Positions 10,717 through 19,578 of a stretch of DNA of 64,000 nucleotides are shown piece after piece. The notes below the pieces were generated by a model, which ran no database searches, was not told where the DNA came from, and saw nothing but the letters and a program-made list of their open reading frames with translations. The position numbers and the translations under genes were made by a program. Each line of letters begins with the position of its first letter. The stretch's first letter is position 1. Source of the DNA: Deinococcus sp. AJ005 (GTDB lineage: Bacteria > Deinococcota > Deinococci > Deinococcales > Deinococcaceae); contig NZ_CP044990.1 in NCBI RefSeq assembly GCF_009017495.1, positions 949,001 through 1,013,000 of the forward strand, written 5' to 3'.

Positions 10717-11135
10717 ACCCAGTCCGGGTCGCGGGGGTGTTCCACCAGTTCGATCAGCGTTCCCGCGCCCCATTTGGGATGCAGAAAGGCCACCCGCGTT
10801 CCGGCCCGGCCTGGCGTGGGTGCTTCGCTCAGGAAGCGTGCGCCCTCGCTGCGTAGACGGGTCATCTCGGCGTCCAGATCGGCCACGCGGTAGGCGGTGT
10901 GATGCAGGCCCGGTCCACGTTTCTCAAGGTAGGCGGCAATCGGGCTGTCGGGGCGGGTGGGCATCAGCAACTCGATCAGGGTCTCGCCCACCTGAAAGGC
11001 ACGCACACGCACGCCCTGGGTCTGCACGTCCTCGTCCGGCCCCTCGGGGTGCAGGCCCAGCGCCAGATACGGGGCGCTTCCGGTGTCCAGATCGGGGGTG
11101 GCGACGGCGACATGATCCAAATGCGTGACAGACAT
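10713..11135 (-). CDS. mce: Methylmalonyl-CoA epimerase
   Basis: A 140-residue VOC-fold protein matching the epimerase family over its length. It would interconvert (R)- and (S)-methylmalonyl-CoA in propionate catabolism. Likely metal ligands are His8 (LDHVAVA), His78/His79 (GLHHTAYRV) and Glu129 (LIELVE); the DSPIAAYLEKRGPG segment is also characteristic. A TAGGCT -10-like box 6 nt before the start suggests a leaderless transcript, even though a membrane-protein gene ends only 45 nt upstream in the same direction. The MeaB chaperone for methylmalonyl-CoA mutase is encoded about 50 kb away at 60265; the mutase itself is not in the window. Confidence 0.9.
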   Translation of the reverse strand: MSVTHLDHVAVATPDLDTGSAPYLALGLHPEGPDEDVQTQGVRVRAFQVGETLIELLMPTRPDSPIAAYLEKRGPGLHHTAYRVADLDAEMTRLRSEGARFLSEAPTPGRAGTRVAFLHPKWGAGTLIELVEHPRDPDWV

Positions 11136-11180
11136 CGCTTCAGCCTACGCCAGCCGCTGGTCCTGCGGAAAGGGCAGCGT

Positions 11181-12668
11181 TCAGGGTGCAAGCCGCCTGG
11201 GACGCCAGCCTCCCCGCTCCAGCCCAGGCCGCAGCAACAGCACCAGGGTCAGCGCGGCCAGCAGGGTCAGCAGCAGGCCCGCGTTGCCGCCGCTCAGGAA
11301 GGCCAGCGGAAGCACGCCTGCCAGGGTCAGTGGCAGCGCGAAGGGACGGCCCAATGCCAGCGTTCCCAGAGCGACTCCAGCCACAACGCCTAAAATCTCG
11401 GCCAGCCAGACGGGCAGATAGGCGGTCAGCACGCTGCCCAGCACCAGACCTACGCTCAGGCCGATCAATGCGGCGGCCAGCGGCAGGGGCAACAGGCGCA
11501 GGCGACGGGTGGCGGCCCAGGCCAGGGCGAGCAGGGCGGCCAGCAGCACGGCGACGGGCGCGGCGTGGCCCACCTTGCCCAGCGTCTCGCGCAGGTTGCC
11601 GCCCGTGAAGATGACCTGTACGTCCTGCGCGGTGATCACGTCCTGAAGCTGCCATTTCAGCGTCTGCTGTCCGCCCAGCACGCCGCGCACCTGAGAGGTA
11701 GGAAACAGCGTGTAGCGCCCAAATTTGGCGGGGCGGTCCGCGTTCACGCTCAGGTCGAACGCCTTGATCGCCTCGCGCCGCCCGCCCAGCGCGTAACTCC
11801 AACTCCGCGCCCCCTGGTTGCGGTAGGTCACGTTCACCTTCACCGTTTTCTCCGCCGCCACCTCACCCTGCCACTGGCTGCCCTCGGTCAGATCGCCCGC
11901 GCGGAATTCCTGACCGTCCACCGTCAGGCGGAAGTTGCTGAGGGTGCCGCTGCCCACCGGCAGGGGAAAGTCGAAGCGCAGGGTGGCTGCCGTCTTCAGC
12001 GGGTTGGTAAAGGTGTAATCCGCGTTGAAGACGGCGTTGTAATAAGAACCGCGCCCCCCTGCCGGATCAACGAATTTGAGGTCCGTGGTGATGGCGGTGG
12101 TGTCCACGTTGACGGGCTGCTCGGTCTGCAAGGTGACCTCGCGGGTGTAGACCAGCGTGTTGCCGCGCCGCACGAAATTCTCGCGGAAATCCCTGACCCC
12201 GGCAGAATCGGGGGAACCGAAGTACGGCAGCAGCGGTTCCAGGCCGCCCTGCACATTGATTCGCGCGAAGACTTCCGGCGGCAGACTCAGGCTGCGGGTG
12301 TAGGTGGTGTCCTGAAGCAGGGTCACGCGGGGCGCGCTCTGGACGGTCTGCCCACCGTCCGGGTCGGCGGCGTTGGCGTAGCGCGCATTCTGCTGGGTGC
12401 CCAGCCGGACATCCACCGCGCGGCGGGCCACGTCCAGCGCCAGCAGCCCGGCTCCCAGCGCCAGCGCCGCCAGCGCCCAGCGCCCCAGCGTGGCCAGGTG
12501 CGAGGCCGCCCAGCCCAGCCCGGCCTGAAAGCGGGCGCGGTCCAGCAGCCCGATCAACAGCAGGGCCAGCAGCAGCGCCGCCAGCATGATTCCGGCGGGC
12601 AGGGCCAGTCCCAGCACTCCCTCCAACGCATTTCTGAGCGATTGAACGGCGGACTGAACCATAGGCAA
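11181..12668 (-). CDS. Hypothetical multi-pass membrane protein with large extracytoplasmic domain
   Basis: A 495-residue protein of no family I can name. Two hydrophobic segments near the N-terminus (about 18-42 and 62-82) flank a short loop; residues 85-360 are a soluble beta-rich region, probably outside the membrane; residues 365-480 form five or six tightly packed membrane helices. The soluble part contains LRFDFPLPVG and a strand-rich stretch typical of immunoglobulin-like folds, loosely reminiscent of CreD-type inner-membrane proteins, but I would not transfer that name. It precedes the epimerase gene by 45 nt on the same strand. Confidence 0.7.
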   Translation of the reverse strand: MPMVQSAVQSLRNALEGVLGLALPAGIMLAALLLALLLIGLLDRARFQAGLGWAASHLATLGRWALAALALGAGLLALDVARRAVDVRLGTQQNARYANAADPDGGQTVQSAPRVTLLQDTTYTRSLSLPPEVFARINVQGGLEPLLPYFGSPDSAGVRDFRENFVRRGNTLVYTREVTLQTEQPVNVDTTAITTDLKFVDPAGGRGSYYNAVFNADYTFTNPLKTAATLRFDFPLPVGSGTLSNFRLTVDGQEFRAGDLTEGSQWQGEVAAEKTVKVNVTYRNQGARSWSYALGGRREAIKAFDLSVNADRPAKFGRYTLFPTSQVRGVLGGQQTLKWQLQDVITAQDVQVIFTGGNLRETLGKVGHAAPVAVLLAALLALAWAATRRLRLLPLPLAAALIGLSVGLVLGSVLTAYLPVWLAEILGVVAGVALGTLALGRPFALPLTLAGVLPLAFLSGGNAGLLLTLLAALTLVLLLRPGLERGGWRPRRLAP

Positions 12669-12765
12669 ACCTCCGGCGACAGACAGGGATGAATGGATGG
12701 CGTGTACTCATCTGAGTAAATACCGCGTGAATGGTCCTGGCGGCGTCCATCTTTAGGTGCAGAGC

Positions 12766-12810
12766 GATCAAGCACAGAGATTAAGCACAGAAATCAAGCA
12801 GAGAGATCAA
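12766..12810 (+). repeat. 13-bp tandem direct repeats upstream of the fructosamine-kinase-like gene
   Basis: Three head-to-tail 13-bp units, GATCAAGCACAGA (12766-12778), GATTAAGCACAGA (12779-12791) and AATCAAGCAGAGA (12792-12804), followed by a partial GATCAA. They lie in the 187-nt divergent promoter region between the membrane-protein gene and the kinase-like gene, 46 nt before the latter's start. Function unknown; regulatory iterons or slippage expansion are both possible. Confidence 0.8.
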
Positions 12811-12855
12811 TATGCGCTTCGGATACGTTCCCCATGTGCATGGCAGACTGCGGCC

Positions 12856-13755
12856 ATGTCCCGCTCCATCGCTCCATCGCTGATGCCACTGCTGCATCAC
12901 CACCTGGGAGGCCCGATTCTGGAGGCCACGCCCCTGAGCGGTGGGGACATCAGCGACGTGTACCGCCTCCGCACCGGGCGGGGAGATTGTGTCCTGAAGG
13001 CCAGCCGCCGCGCCCTGCCGCACCTCTTTTTTGCGGAGGCGCAGGACCTGGGCCTGCTGCGGGAAGCCGCGTTGCGCCGCCCGGCTGGACTGCTCGTGCC
13101 GGATGTCATCGCTTACGGCGACGCGCCAGGGGGCTGGCAATACCTGCTTCAAAGTTACCTGCCGCCAGTGGCTGAAACGTCGCAAGGTTATGAGGCACAG
13201 AGTCAGGAAGCGCTGGGTCGGGGGCTGGCCGCCCTGCACAGCGCCATGGTCCCCGGATTCGGCGGCACGGCGGACAACTATTTCGGAATGCTGCCGCAGT
13301 TCAATCCGCCCTTTCAGAGCGCCGCCGACTTCTTCTGGAACGCCCGCTTGCAGCCCCAGTTACGGCTGGCGCAGGAGCATCTGTCGGGGGAAGACACGGA
13401 CAGGTTCGAGGCCCTACGCCAGCGGCTGCCCGGCCTGATTCCCACCGAGCCGCCCAGCCTCGTCCACGGCGATATGTGGCACGGCAATCTGCTGTACACG
13501 GCGGCGGGGCCAGCCCTGATTGATCCAGCCGCCGCCTACAGCCACCGCGAGGTTGATCTGGCGGCCATGAAGCTGTTCGGCGGCGTGCCTGAGCGGGTTT
13601 TCGACGCCTATGCCGAAGCCTTCCCGCCCGCACCTGGCTGGCAGGACCGTGCCAACTTATGGAACCTGTATCCCCTTCTGGCCCACGTCAACATGTTCGG
13701 AAGCGGATATCTGGGCCGCACCCGCGCCACACTGAACACAGTTCTAAATTTGTAA
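12856..13755 (+). CDS. Fructosamine kinase family protein
   Basis: A 299-residue aminoglycoside-phosphotransferase-fold kinase. The N-lobe has [13 protein letters not shown] and CVLKAS (Lys for ATP); the C-lobe has the catalytic loop [13 protein letters not shown] (Asp then Asn) and [23 protein letters not shown], the latter diagnostic of fructosamine-3-kinase relatives. These enzymes phosphorylate protein-bound or free ketosamines so that glycation is reversed. The start at 12856 is chosen because homologous sequence begins there; an in-frame upstream extension to 12757 would run through the 13-bp tandem repeats. Confidence 0.9.
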   Translation: MSRSIAPSLMPLLHHHLGGPILEATPLSGGDISDVYRLRTGRGDCVLKASRRALPHLFFAEAQDLGLLREAALRRPAGLLVPDVIAYGDAPGGWQYLLQSYLPPVAETSQGYEAQSQEALGRGLAALHSAMVPGFGGTADNYFGMLPQFNPPFQSAADFFWNARLQPQLRLAQEHLSGEDTDRFEALRQRLPGLIPTEPPSLVHGDMWHGNLLYTAAGPALIDPAAAYSHREVDLAAMKLFGGVPERVFDAYAEAFPPAPGWQDRANLWNLYPLLAHVNMFGSGYLGRTRATLNTVLNL

Positions 13756-13763
13756 ATCGATTG

Positions 13764-13775
13764 ACTTTATAAAGT
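13764..13775. promoter_or_regulatory. Palindrome ACTTTATAAAGT in promoter of the VOC dioxygenase-like gene
   Basis: A perfect 12-bp palindrome sits 20 nt before the ATG and starts inside TTGACT (13761-13766), a -35-like hexamer. Together with a strong ribosome site (GAGGAGAATGGGAGG, 13781-13795) this looks like an operator for a dimeric repressor over a dedicated promoter. No regulator is adjacent; the binding protein is unknown. Confidence 0.5.
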
Positions 13776-13795
13776 ATTCAGAGGAGAATGGGAGG

Positions 13796-14662
13796 ATGAC
13801 CACGCCTTCCCTGATCCTGCCCGCCATCACCAGTGTCGGTGCAGTCACGCTGCTGACCGCCGATCTGCCGCGCCTGCAAACTTTTTACGGGAGCCTGCTG
13901 GGTCTGGGTGTCCTGGCGGAAACGGCTGAGGAGGTCACGCTGGGCGCGCACGGCACGCCGCTGCTGCGGCTGCGGGCCGCCGATTTACCCCCTGCCTCCG
14001 TCTCGCGTCCGGGGTTGTACCACACGGCATTCCTGCTGCCCACGCGGGCCGATCTGGGTCGCTGGCTGGCGCATGCCGCACAGATGGGGCTACGCATCGG
14101 CAGCGGCGATCATCTGGTCAGTGAGGCGTTCTACCTGAGCGATCCCGACGGCAACGGCATCGAGGTCTACGCGGACCGCCCGCGCGACACCTGGACCTTC
14201 GAGAACGGGCAGGTGCAGATGGATACCGTGGCGGTGGATTCAGGAGCCGTGCTGAGCAGCGCCGGATTAAATGCAGGCACCTTGGCCGACGCGCCCGCCT
14301 ATGCCGGAGCGCCCGCTGGAACCGTGCTGGGCCACGTCCACCTGAAAGTCGGCAGCGCCGAACAGGCTGCCCGGTTCTACTGCGACACGCTGGGGCTGGA
14401 CCTGATGGCGGACCTGGGCAGCGCCGTGTTCATGTCGTGGGGCGGGTATCACCACCACGTCGGTCTGAACGAATGGCACACAAGGGGGCAGACGGCCCCG
14501 CAGACACCCGCACTGGGGCTGGACGAGGTGGAATTCCTGACCCCTGATCTGGCGGGGCTGCGCTTTCATCTCAAAGACCAGATTGACGTGCAGGACAGCG
14601 GCGACACTCTCGGCCTGCGCGATCCCTGGGGCAACCAGATCACGGTGCGGCAGACGGCCTGA
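13796..14662 (+). CDS. Catechol-2,3-dioxygenase-like VOC protein (CatE type)
   Basis: A 288-residue protein made of two VOC modules (about 15-125 and 175-285), as in Bacillus CatE/YfiE extradiol dioxygenases. Metal-binding positions seem present in module 2: His in LGHVHLKV, His in [10 protein letters not shown] and a Glu in the final strand region; the phrase [15 protein letters not shown] in module 1 and [11 protein letters not shown] in module 2 are typical VOC endings. It probably opens the ring of catechol or hydroquinone-type compounds, though the substrate is not known. It lies 40 nt after the kinase-like gene but has its own palindrome-containing promoter and strong SD. Confidence 0.85.
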   Translation: MTTPSLILPAITSVGAVTLLTADLPRLQTFYGSLLGLGVLAETAEEVTLGAHGTPLLRLRAADLPPASVSRPGLYHTAFLLPTRADLGRWLAHAAQMGLRIGSGDHLVSEAFYLSDPDGNGIEVYADRPRDTWTFENGQVQMDTVAVDSGAVLSSAGLNAGTLADAPAYAGAPAGTVLGHVHLKVGSAEQAARFYCDTLGLDLMADLGSAVFMSWGGYHHHVGLNEWHTRGQTAPQTPALGLDEVEFLTPDLAGLRFHLKDQIDVQDSGDTLGLRDPWGNQITVRQTA

Positions 14663-14717
14663 AAGCCACGCCTCGCCCCGTCAGAAAGTTGTTACTCACT
14701 GCCCATTAGCTTTGGGC

Positions 14718-15137
14718 ATGATCCTGAAGTTCGAAAAAATGGACCGTGCCAGCGTTTCCGCCCCAGAGAGGCAGCAACTCCGCTATCAGGAGCTGGCGGC
14801 GATCCTCGGGGAGTACGGATATCTCACGGCATGGAACCCCGACACATACACCCACTTTTCCATGCGCCACGTGGGCGGCAGTGAGGAAGTTCGCGTGCGT
14901 GTCTCCGGTCGTCTGCTGCTGCGTAAAGACATGCTGGGCGGGGATCACTGGCTGGCGTTTCAGGATCAGGACCAGTGGTATCTGGCCCCGCATGACGAAC
15001 TGGTCGGTGCTGTTCATGGGGTCACGCCCTATCAGACTTCCGAATCCTGGCTCAGTGGGGGCATCTACAGCTTTCCAGGGTTGTCGGGCGAAACTTCGGC
15101 TGTTTTGAAGCCGTACGTTGTGGAAGCCGGGACGTAA
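14718..15137 (+). CDS. Hypothetical protein
   Basis: A 139-residue soluble protein of unknown family. It starts MILKFEKMDRAS and contains no signal peptide or membrane segment; the second half is rich in aromatic residues (DHWLAFQDQDQWYLAPHDEL) and resembles small bacterial proteins of unknown function. The ATG at 14718 is preceded by TAGCTT 5 nt upstream, fitting a leaderless transcript; Met8 is an alternative. Standing alone between the VOC gene and a secreted protein gene, it has no informative context. Confidence 0.75.
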   Translation: MILKFEKMDRASVSAPERQQLRYQELAAILGEYGYLTAWNPDTYTHFSMRHVGGSEEVRVRVSGRLLLRKDMLGGDHWLAFQDQDQWYLAPHDELVGAVHGVTPYQTSESWLSGGIYSFPGLSGETSAVLKPYVVEAGT

Positions 15138-15248
15138 AGCTAAGGCGCAGTTGCTCCGCACGTCACGGCACTTGCGGCTGTTCTCGCCCGCCCCACGCTA
15201 CCCCCGCCGAATCGAAGCGCAAGCCTGCCCAAACGGGTACGCTGGTGC

Positions 15249-16133
15249 ATGAACCACTTTCTGCGGCGGACCCTGCTGCTTGGCGGCGCACTTCTGATGA
15301 CCGGGGCAGGAGGCCAGACTACGGCGCCCGTCTCCCCGATCCTGGCTGGCTTTTCCCCGATGCTGATCCAGGCACCCGGCGACGATCAGGCGCAACTGCT
15401 GGGCGCAGCGGCCAGCGGGCGCTGGCTGACCGTGAAAGAGACCTTGCTGCGCCTGAAGGGAAAGGAAAAATACCTGCGCCGCAGTCTGGGCGGCCCTGCC
15501 GTGCCTGTCGTGGGGGGCAAACCCGAATCCTTCGGTGAGCCGTGCGCGGATGCCTACGCCGTATCGGTCAACCCCACCCGGACCTCTGATCAGTTTCAAC
15601 TGTTCACCGCTGCGGCCCTGAACGCGCGGCCCCGGCCCGTCAATACCCTGCCCACGGGGAACGAGACCTACCGCCAGATCGTGCGCGCAGAGCTGATCAA
15701 ACGCGGCATCAGGAATCCGAACGTGCAGCTCGTGGGCCTGACCCGCGCTGATCTGGACGGCGACGGCACGCAGGAAGTGATCATCGAGGCGACGTATTAC
15801 ATCGAACGCTCCGGCATTTTTCCGCCGTCTGTTGGGCAGCCGGGCGACTATTCCATCGTGCTGCTGCGCCATGTGGTGCGCGGGCAGGTGCTGACCCTCA
15901 CGCTGGGCGCAGACGTTGCGCCGCAAACGCCCTTGAAACCCGACGACACCTTCGAGACCCGTCCGCTGGCGACTGTGATCCGGCTGGCCGGGGTCGCGGA
16001 TCTGAACGGCGACGGCCAGATGGAACTGGTTCTTTTCGGGGCCTATTACGAGGGATCGTCCTACAGCGTGCAGGAGTGGACGCCTGCGCGCGGATTGACG
16101 AATACGCCGCTGGAAACGGGCTGCGGGGTCTAG
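15249..16133 (+). CDS. Hypothetical secreted protein with FG-GAP/EF-like calcium loops
   Basis: A 294-residue protein beginning with a signal peptide, MNHFLRRTLLLGGALLMTGAGG, likely cleaved near residue 22-26. Two copies of a DxDGDG-type motif, ADLDGDGTQEVIIEA near 174 and ADLNGDGQMELVLFG near 256, match the calcium-binding loops of FG-GAP/VCBS repeats, so a small extracytoplasmic beta-propeller-like fold is plausible. It has a TACGCT box 5 nt before the ATG, giving a leaderless transcript. No enzyme motif is visible. Confidence 0.8.
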   Translation: MNHFLRRTLLLGGALLMTGAGGQTTAPVSPILAGFSPMLIQAPGDDQAQLLGAAASGRWLTVKETLLRLKGKEKYLRRSLGGPAVPVVGGKPESFGEPCADAYAVSVNPTRTSDQFQLFTAAALNARPRPVNTLPTGNETYRQIVRAELIKRGIRNPNVQLVGLTRADLDGDGTQEVIIEATYYIERSGIFPPSVGQPGDYSIVLLRHVVRGQVLTLTLGADVAPQTPLKPDDTFETRPLATVIRLAGVADLNGDGQMELVLFGAYYEGSSYSVQEWTPARGLTNTPLETGCGV

Positions 16134-16208
16134 CCGTCTTGAATCCTCTGCGGACGGTCTGGAAAGTTGAGGCTGGGACAGCCCCCCTCATTTAAGCTGG
16201 ACGCCCCG

Positions 16209-16469
16209 TTACCCGGCGGACGCCTTCACCTGCCGGATCTCCACCCGGTTGCGGCCCGCGTACTTTGCAGCGTACAGCGCGTCGTCGGCGCTTTGCATCA
16301 CGTCCTGGACCGCCAACGTGTCGGGATTCAACTGCGAGACCGCCGCCCCCAGGCTGATGTACGTTGCCCCGATGTTAAGGAGTGCATTGGCCTCGCCCTC
16401 GATGCTGCCCAATGTCACGCTCAAATGCCTGACCTGCAAGAAAAGTTCCAGCGCTTCTTTTCCTCTCAC
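16209..16469 (-). pseudogene. Remnant of a GGDEF diguanylate cyclase (C-terminal end only)
   Basis: The last 80 residues read SVTLGSIEGEANALLNIGATYISLG, then MQSADDALYAAKYAGRNRVEI, which is the canonical C-terminus of GGDEF domains. The GGDEF catalytic signature and the rest of the domain are missing: sequence upstream (16470-16780) no longer resembles a cyclase and is occupied in part by a decayed intergenic repeat. I read this as a truncated, inactive gene rather than a small protein. Confidence 0.75.
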
Positions 16470-16528
16470 TGGACCCTTTCAACTGCCCGAACCACTTATG
16501 GGCGCTGGGTGCGGGACTGGGTAAAGCG

Positions 16529-16706
16529 GCAAGTCTTCCGTCTCCGCACTTGCTTCAGACAGCGGCTGATTGTTGTCGCGTTCAGGCCGCACTGGGAGGC
16601 AGGAGGCCCTTTTGTCCCCCTCCCTCAACGTCACTTTCCGAAAAATATAGCCCACATCTTTTCTGGGTTTCGCGTAAGGCCCACACCTTTGAATCGGCGT
16701 CTGTAC
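16529..16706 (+). repeat. Decayed copy of the small intergenic repeat family (copy D)
   Basis: The right end, ACACCTTTGAATCGGCGTC then TGTACC at 16682-16706, matches copy A's right end at about 20 of 27 positions. Leftwards, segments resembling copy A recur in the same order (TTCCGTCT near 16537, a CCCTTTTGTCCCCCTCCCTC stretch near 16610). The left boundary is approximate. The copy seems to have replaced or invaded the missing part of the GGDEF gene. Confidence 0.4.
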
Positions 16707-16810
16707 CGTTTGCACCGCTCGCTATTTGCACCGCTTGTCGGGGCAGCTTTACAGCTCTGTAGGGGACGGGTTCGCCTTCCAACCCACTCTCACCGCGCTA
16801 CCCTTTGCCC

Positions 16811-17122
16811 ATGTCTGATCCCGCCGTCACCTTCCCCGCCCCAGGCCGCATCCCCTACCCCGGCGGCTGCGTGCTGGAACCCGGTCCCTACGCGCTGGAT
16901 TACCTGCTCAAGTGGCCCGCCGAACTCAGCGTGAAGGGCAAGGCGTATCCCGAACAGCCCCTGTATCCGCTGATTCGCGAACTGCTGGCCGATCCGGCGG
17001 CCCACGGCCTGACCCTGCCCGAAGCCCAGGCGGCGCGGGACCGTTTTCTGGCACTGGCCGGGCAGGCGCTGGAGGCCGAGGGCGGGGATTGGCGCTGGCT
17101 GGAGCGGGAGTTTTCGCGCTGA
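16811..17122 (+). CDS. Hypothetical protein
   Basis: A 103-residue soluble protein, probably all-helical in its second half ([26 protein letters not shown] is cut here only for description). The N-terminus carries [24 protein letters not shown] know no named family. The ATG at 16811 is preceded by TACCCT 6 nt upstream (leaderless type); a TTG at 16805 is less likely. The stop is followed at once by the MocR-type regulator gene on the same strand, so the two are probably co-transcribed. Confidence 0.7.
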   Translation: MSDPAVTFPAPGRIPYPGGCVLEPGPYALDYLLKWPAELSVKGKAYPEQPLYPLIRELLADPAAHGLTLPEAQAARDRFLALAGQALEAEGGDWRWLEREFSR

Positions 17123-17187
17123 ATGTGAAGGCGCTGGATGTAAAGGCACTGGGCGGGCGGGGAGCGGCTGAGAGCGGGGGCGAACTG

Positions 17188-18588
17188 ATGCTGGTCCCTC
17201 CACTGCCCGGTGAGGCCCTGCACGCCCGCGTGGCCCGCACCCTGCGCGACGCCATAACGGGCGGTCTGCTACCGGGGGGCACCCGACTGCCCGGTCACCG
17301 CCGTCTGGCCGGGGCGCTGGGGGTCTCGCGCAATACGCTGGTGGACGCGCTGGCGGGGCTGGAGGCCGAGGGCTATCTGCGGGTGCAGGGCCGCAGCGGC
17401 ACGGTGGTGTGCGTGCCCGCCTCTTTCCCGGAAGGGACGCAGCCCCTGGATGACCTGCCGCTCAGCGCCTGGGCCACCCGCGCGCTGTCGGGCGGCGTGG
17501 ACGACGCGGGAGGCGACTACGCTGTGGATTTCCGTGTGGGCCAGCCGGTGCCGGAACTGTACCCGGAGGCGGCCTGGACGGCGGCGCTGGCCCGTCAGGC
17601 GGGGCGACTGGGCAGGCGGACGCAGGAGGGGCGGCTCTCTGATCCGCTGGGACCGCTGGAGACCCGCCGCGCCCTGTCCGCTTACCTGAATGCGGCGCGT
17701 GGCGCCCGGGTCACGCCCGAGATGGTGATGCTCACGGGCGGTACGCAGTCCGCTCTGGACGCCCTGGCCCGCGTGTTTCTGGAGCCGGGGCGGGTGGCGG
17801 TGGTGGAAGACCCCACCTATCCGGGCGCACGTGCGGCGCTGGCCGCAACTGGGGCGGCGGTGGTCCCGGTGGCCGTGGATGGAGGAGGACTCCAGCCCCA
17901 GCATCTGCCCCCGCAGGCCACATTGCTGTACCTGACCCCCGGCTGCCAGTACCCCACCGGAGTGACCCTGGGGGCTGCCCGCCGCGCCGAACTGATCCTC
18001 TGGGCACGGCACGGCAATGCCTTTATTCTGGAAGACGACTACGCCGCCGACCTGCACCACACAGGCCGCCCGTTGCCCGTGATGCAGGGGCTGGCCCCGG
18101 ACCGCGTGATCCTGCTGGGTAGCTTCAGCAAAAGTCTGGCCCCCGCCACCCGCAGCGGTTTTCTGGTGGCTCCGCCCCCGGTCCTGCGCGTGCTGGCCCG
18201 CACGCGCCCCCTAACGGACCGCGCCCCCGGCACGCTGGACGCCCTGGCACTGGCGGACGTGCTGGATTCTGGGGCTTACGCGCGGCATCTGCGCCGGGCG
18301 CGGCAACTGATCGCCCACCGGCATGAGGTTCTGCTGGCGGCCCTGGCCGAGTGGTTGCCTGACTGGGAGGTCCGGGGCGTGGCCTCTGGGCTGCATGTTC
18401 ATGTCCGTCTCCCTGCTGGCATGAGCGAAACGCAGGCCGTGGCGGCGGCTGCGCTGCGCGGGGTGGCGCTGTCAGCCGTCGCGCCCCTCTCGGCCAGTGG
18501 CGGACAGCCTGCCGTGCTGCTGGCCTTCGCGCACCTGCCGCCCGACAACATCCGGCGCGGCGTCCGGCTGGTGGCTGCCTCCATCTGA
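17188..18588 (+). CDS. MocR/PdxR-family transcriptional regulator with aminotransferase domain
   Basis: A 466-residue GntR-type fusion. Residues 1-75 are a winged helix ([23 protein letters not shown], then [14 protein letters not shown]); from about 110 a fold-type I aminotransferase domain follows with the TGGTQSALD cofactor loop, [10 protein letters not shown] and the PLP lysine in [15 protein letters not shown]. Such regulators sense PLP, amino acids or their derivatives; PdxR members control vitamin B6 synthesis. No pdx gene is adjacent, so the target is open. The ATG at 17188 fits the family's N-terminus; a GTG at 17125, 2 nt after the preceding stop, is an alternative. Confidence 0.9.
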   Translation: MLVPPLPGEALHARVARTLRDAITGGLLPGGTRLPGHRRLAGALGVSRNTLVDALAGLEAEGYLRVQGRSGTVVCVPASFPEGTQPLDDLPLSAWATRALSGGVDDAGGDYAVDFRVGQPVPELYPEAAWTAALARQAGRLGRRTQEGRLSDPLGPLETRRALSAYLNAARGARVTPEMVMLTGGTQSALDALARVFLEPGRVAVVEDPTYPGARAALAATGAAVVPVAVDGGGLQPQHLPPQATLLYLTPGCQYPTGVTLGAARRAELILWARHGNAFILEDDYAADLHHTGRPLPVMQGLAPDRVILLGSFSKSLAPATRSGFLVAPPPVLRVLARTRPLTDRAPGTLDALALADVLDSGAYARHLRRARQLIAHRHEVLLAALAEWLPDWEVRGVASGLHVHVRLPAGMSETQAVAAAALRGVALSAVAPLSASGGQPAVLLAFAHLPPDNIRRGVRLVAASI

Positions 18589-18666
18589 GCGCCCCCCCCA
18601 GCAGATTCCCCCGGCGGAGTGTGACCTCCCTTTCAAAGGCGGGGGAGTTCGCGTTAGACTGCGCCG

Positions 18667-19032
18667 ATGCGTTTGCTCGTCGTGGTGTTGTTGCTGGCCC
18701 TGGCCGCGTTGTACCTCACCTTCGGGCTGCGGGTGGGTTACGTTACCCTGACCCCCACCTACATGTTCAATGCCACGGGCGAGAACAGGTACGCCTTCCG
18801 CGTCTATGACCAGAATCAGCAAATCGGCGTGCGCGGCTCCTGCAAGGTCAGCAGCGGCACGGCCACCTTCCGCCTGAGAGACCCGAAAGGCACCCAGATC
18901 GCCGGACAGGTCTGCCCCCAGGGCAATTGGGGCCTGAATGTGCTGGGCACTGGCGACGCAGGCAACTACGAGCTGACCATCGATCTGGAGAAGTTCAGTG
19001 GCACCATCGACGTCAAGGAAGCGCGCAAGTAG
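18667..19032 (+). CDS. Hypothetical secreted or membrane-anchored protein
   Basis: 121 residues: an N-terminal hydrophobic segment (MRLLVVVLLLALAALYLTFG) that could be a signal peptide or anchor, followed by a small beta-rich domain with one Cys pair (SCKVSSG and QVCPQG) and the phrase FRLRDPKGTQIAGQVC. The family is unknown. A TAGACT box ends 6 nt before the ATG, so the transcript is probably leaderless. It ends convergent to rpsT, with the strong hairpin at 19051-19084 between them. Confidence 0.75.
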   Translation: MRLLVVVLLLALAALYLTFGLRVGYVTLTPTYMFNATGENRYAFRVYDQNQQIGVRGSCKVSSGTATFRLRDPKGTQIAGQVCPQGNWGLNVLGTGDAGNYELTIDLEKFSGTIDVKEARK

Positions 19033-19044
19033 AGCTGCCGGAAC

Positions 19045-19084
19045 AAAAAAGGATCGGCAGGCCGTTTAACTGGCCTGCCGATCC
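19045..19084 (-). terminator. Rho-independent terminator of rpsT
   Basis: A perfect 13-bp stem, 19051-19063 with 19072-19084, encloses an 8-nt loop. Read on the minus strand it is followed by six T residues (19050-19045), so it terminates rpsT; the hairpin also stands after the convergent + strand gene. Confidence 0.93.
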
Positions 19085-19097
19085 TGGGTTGTGTGGC

Positions 19098-19385
19098 TTA
19101 GCTCTGCGCTGCGCCTTCCTGTGCGGCTTTGGCCTTGTTGATGGCCTTGGCCAGACGGCTCTTCTTGCGCGCGGCGGTGTTCTTGTGCATGGTGCTGCCC
19201 TTGGCGGCCTTGTCGATCAGGCTCTCGGCCTTGCTCTGGGCGGCGTTCAGGTCCTCACCGTTGGTGATGGCAGCCATCGCCTTTTTGGTAAAGGTCTTGA
19301 TGGTGCTTTTGCGGCTGCGGTTGATCATGCGGCGCTTGAGGCTCTGGCGGTGGCGCTTCTGGGCAGATTTGTGACGTAAAGCCAT
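19098..19385 (-). CDS. rpsT: 30S ribosomal protein S20
   Basis: A 95-residue, Lys/Arg/Ala-rich protein with the family start [19 protein letters not shown] and the helical hairpin signature TIKTFTKKA and [20 protein letters not shown]20 binds 16S rRNA early in 30S assembly. An AAGGAGAA ribosome site lies just upstream. The gene has its own promoter at 19534-19562, a structured leader of about 140 nt and a strong terminator; S20 genes are known to be autoregulated in other bacteria, and this leader would be a suitable place. Confidence 0.98.
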   Translation of the reverse strand: MALRHKSAQKRHRQSLKRRMINRSRKSTIKTFTKKAMAAITNGEDLNAAQSKAESLIDKAAKGSTMHKNTAARKKSRLAKAINKAKAAQEGAAQS

Positions 19386-19533
19386 GTTCGTTCTCCTTGT
19401 TCTCCCGCTGTGCGGGGCGGTCCCCCGTTGGGGAACTCGTGGCGTCCAGAGGGTCTAACCCTGCTGCACGCACCGGGGCGAGGTCACGCTGGACCGTGCC
19501 GCCGGGTTGCCTCTTTGCAAAGACAACCTCGTG

Positions 19534-19562
19534 ACTATACGCGCTTTGGGAGTGCTGGGCAA
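19534..19562 (-). promoter_or_regulatory. Promoter of rpsT
   Basis: On the minus strand TTGCCC (19562-19557), a 17-nt spacer and TATAGT (19539-19534) form a good sigma-70 type promoter. Transcription would start near 19527 and give a leader of about 140 nt with an imperfect stem formed by GGTTG and CAACC around CTTTGCAAAG, and GC-rich hairpins near the start codon. The recX promoter overlaps on the other strand. Confidence 0.75.
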
Positions 19563-19578
19563 GCCTTAAAATGGGTGG

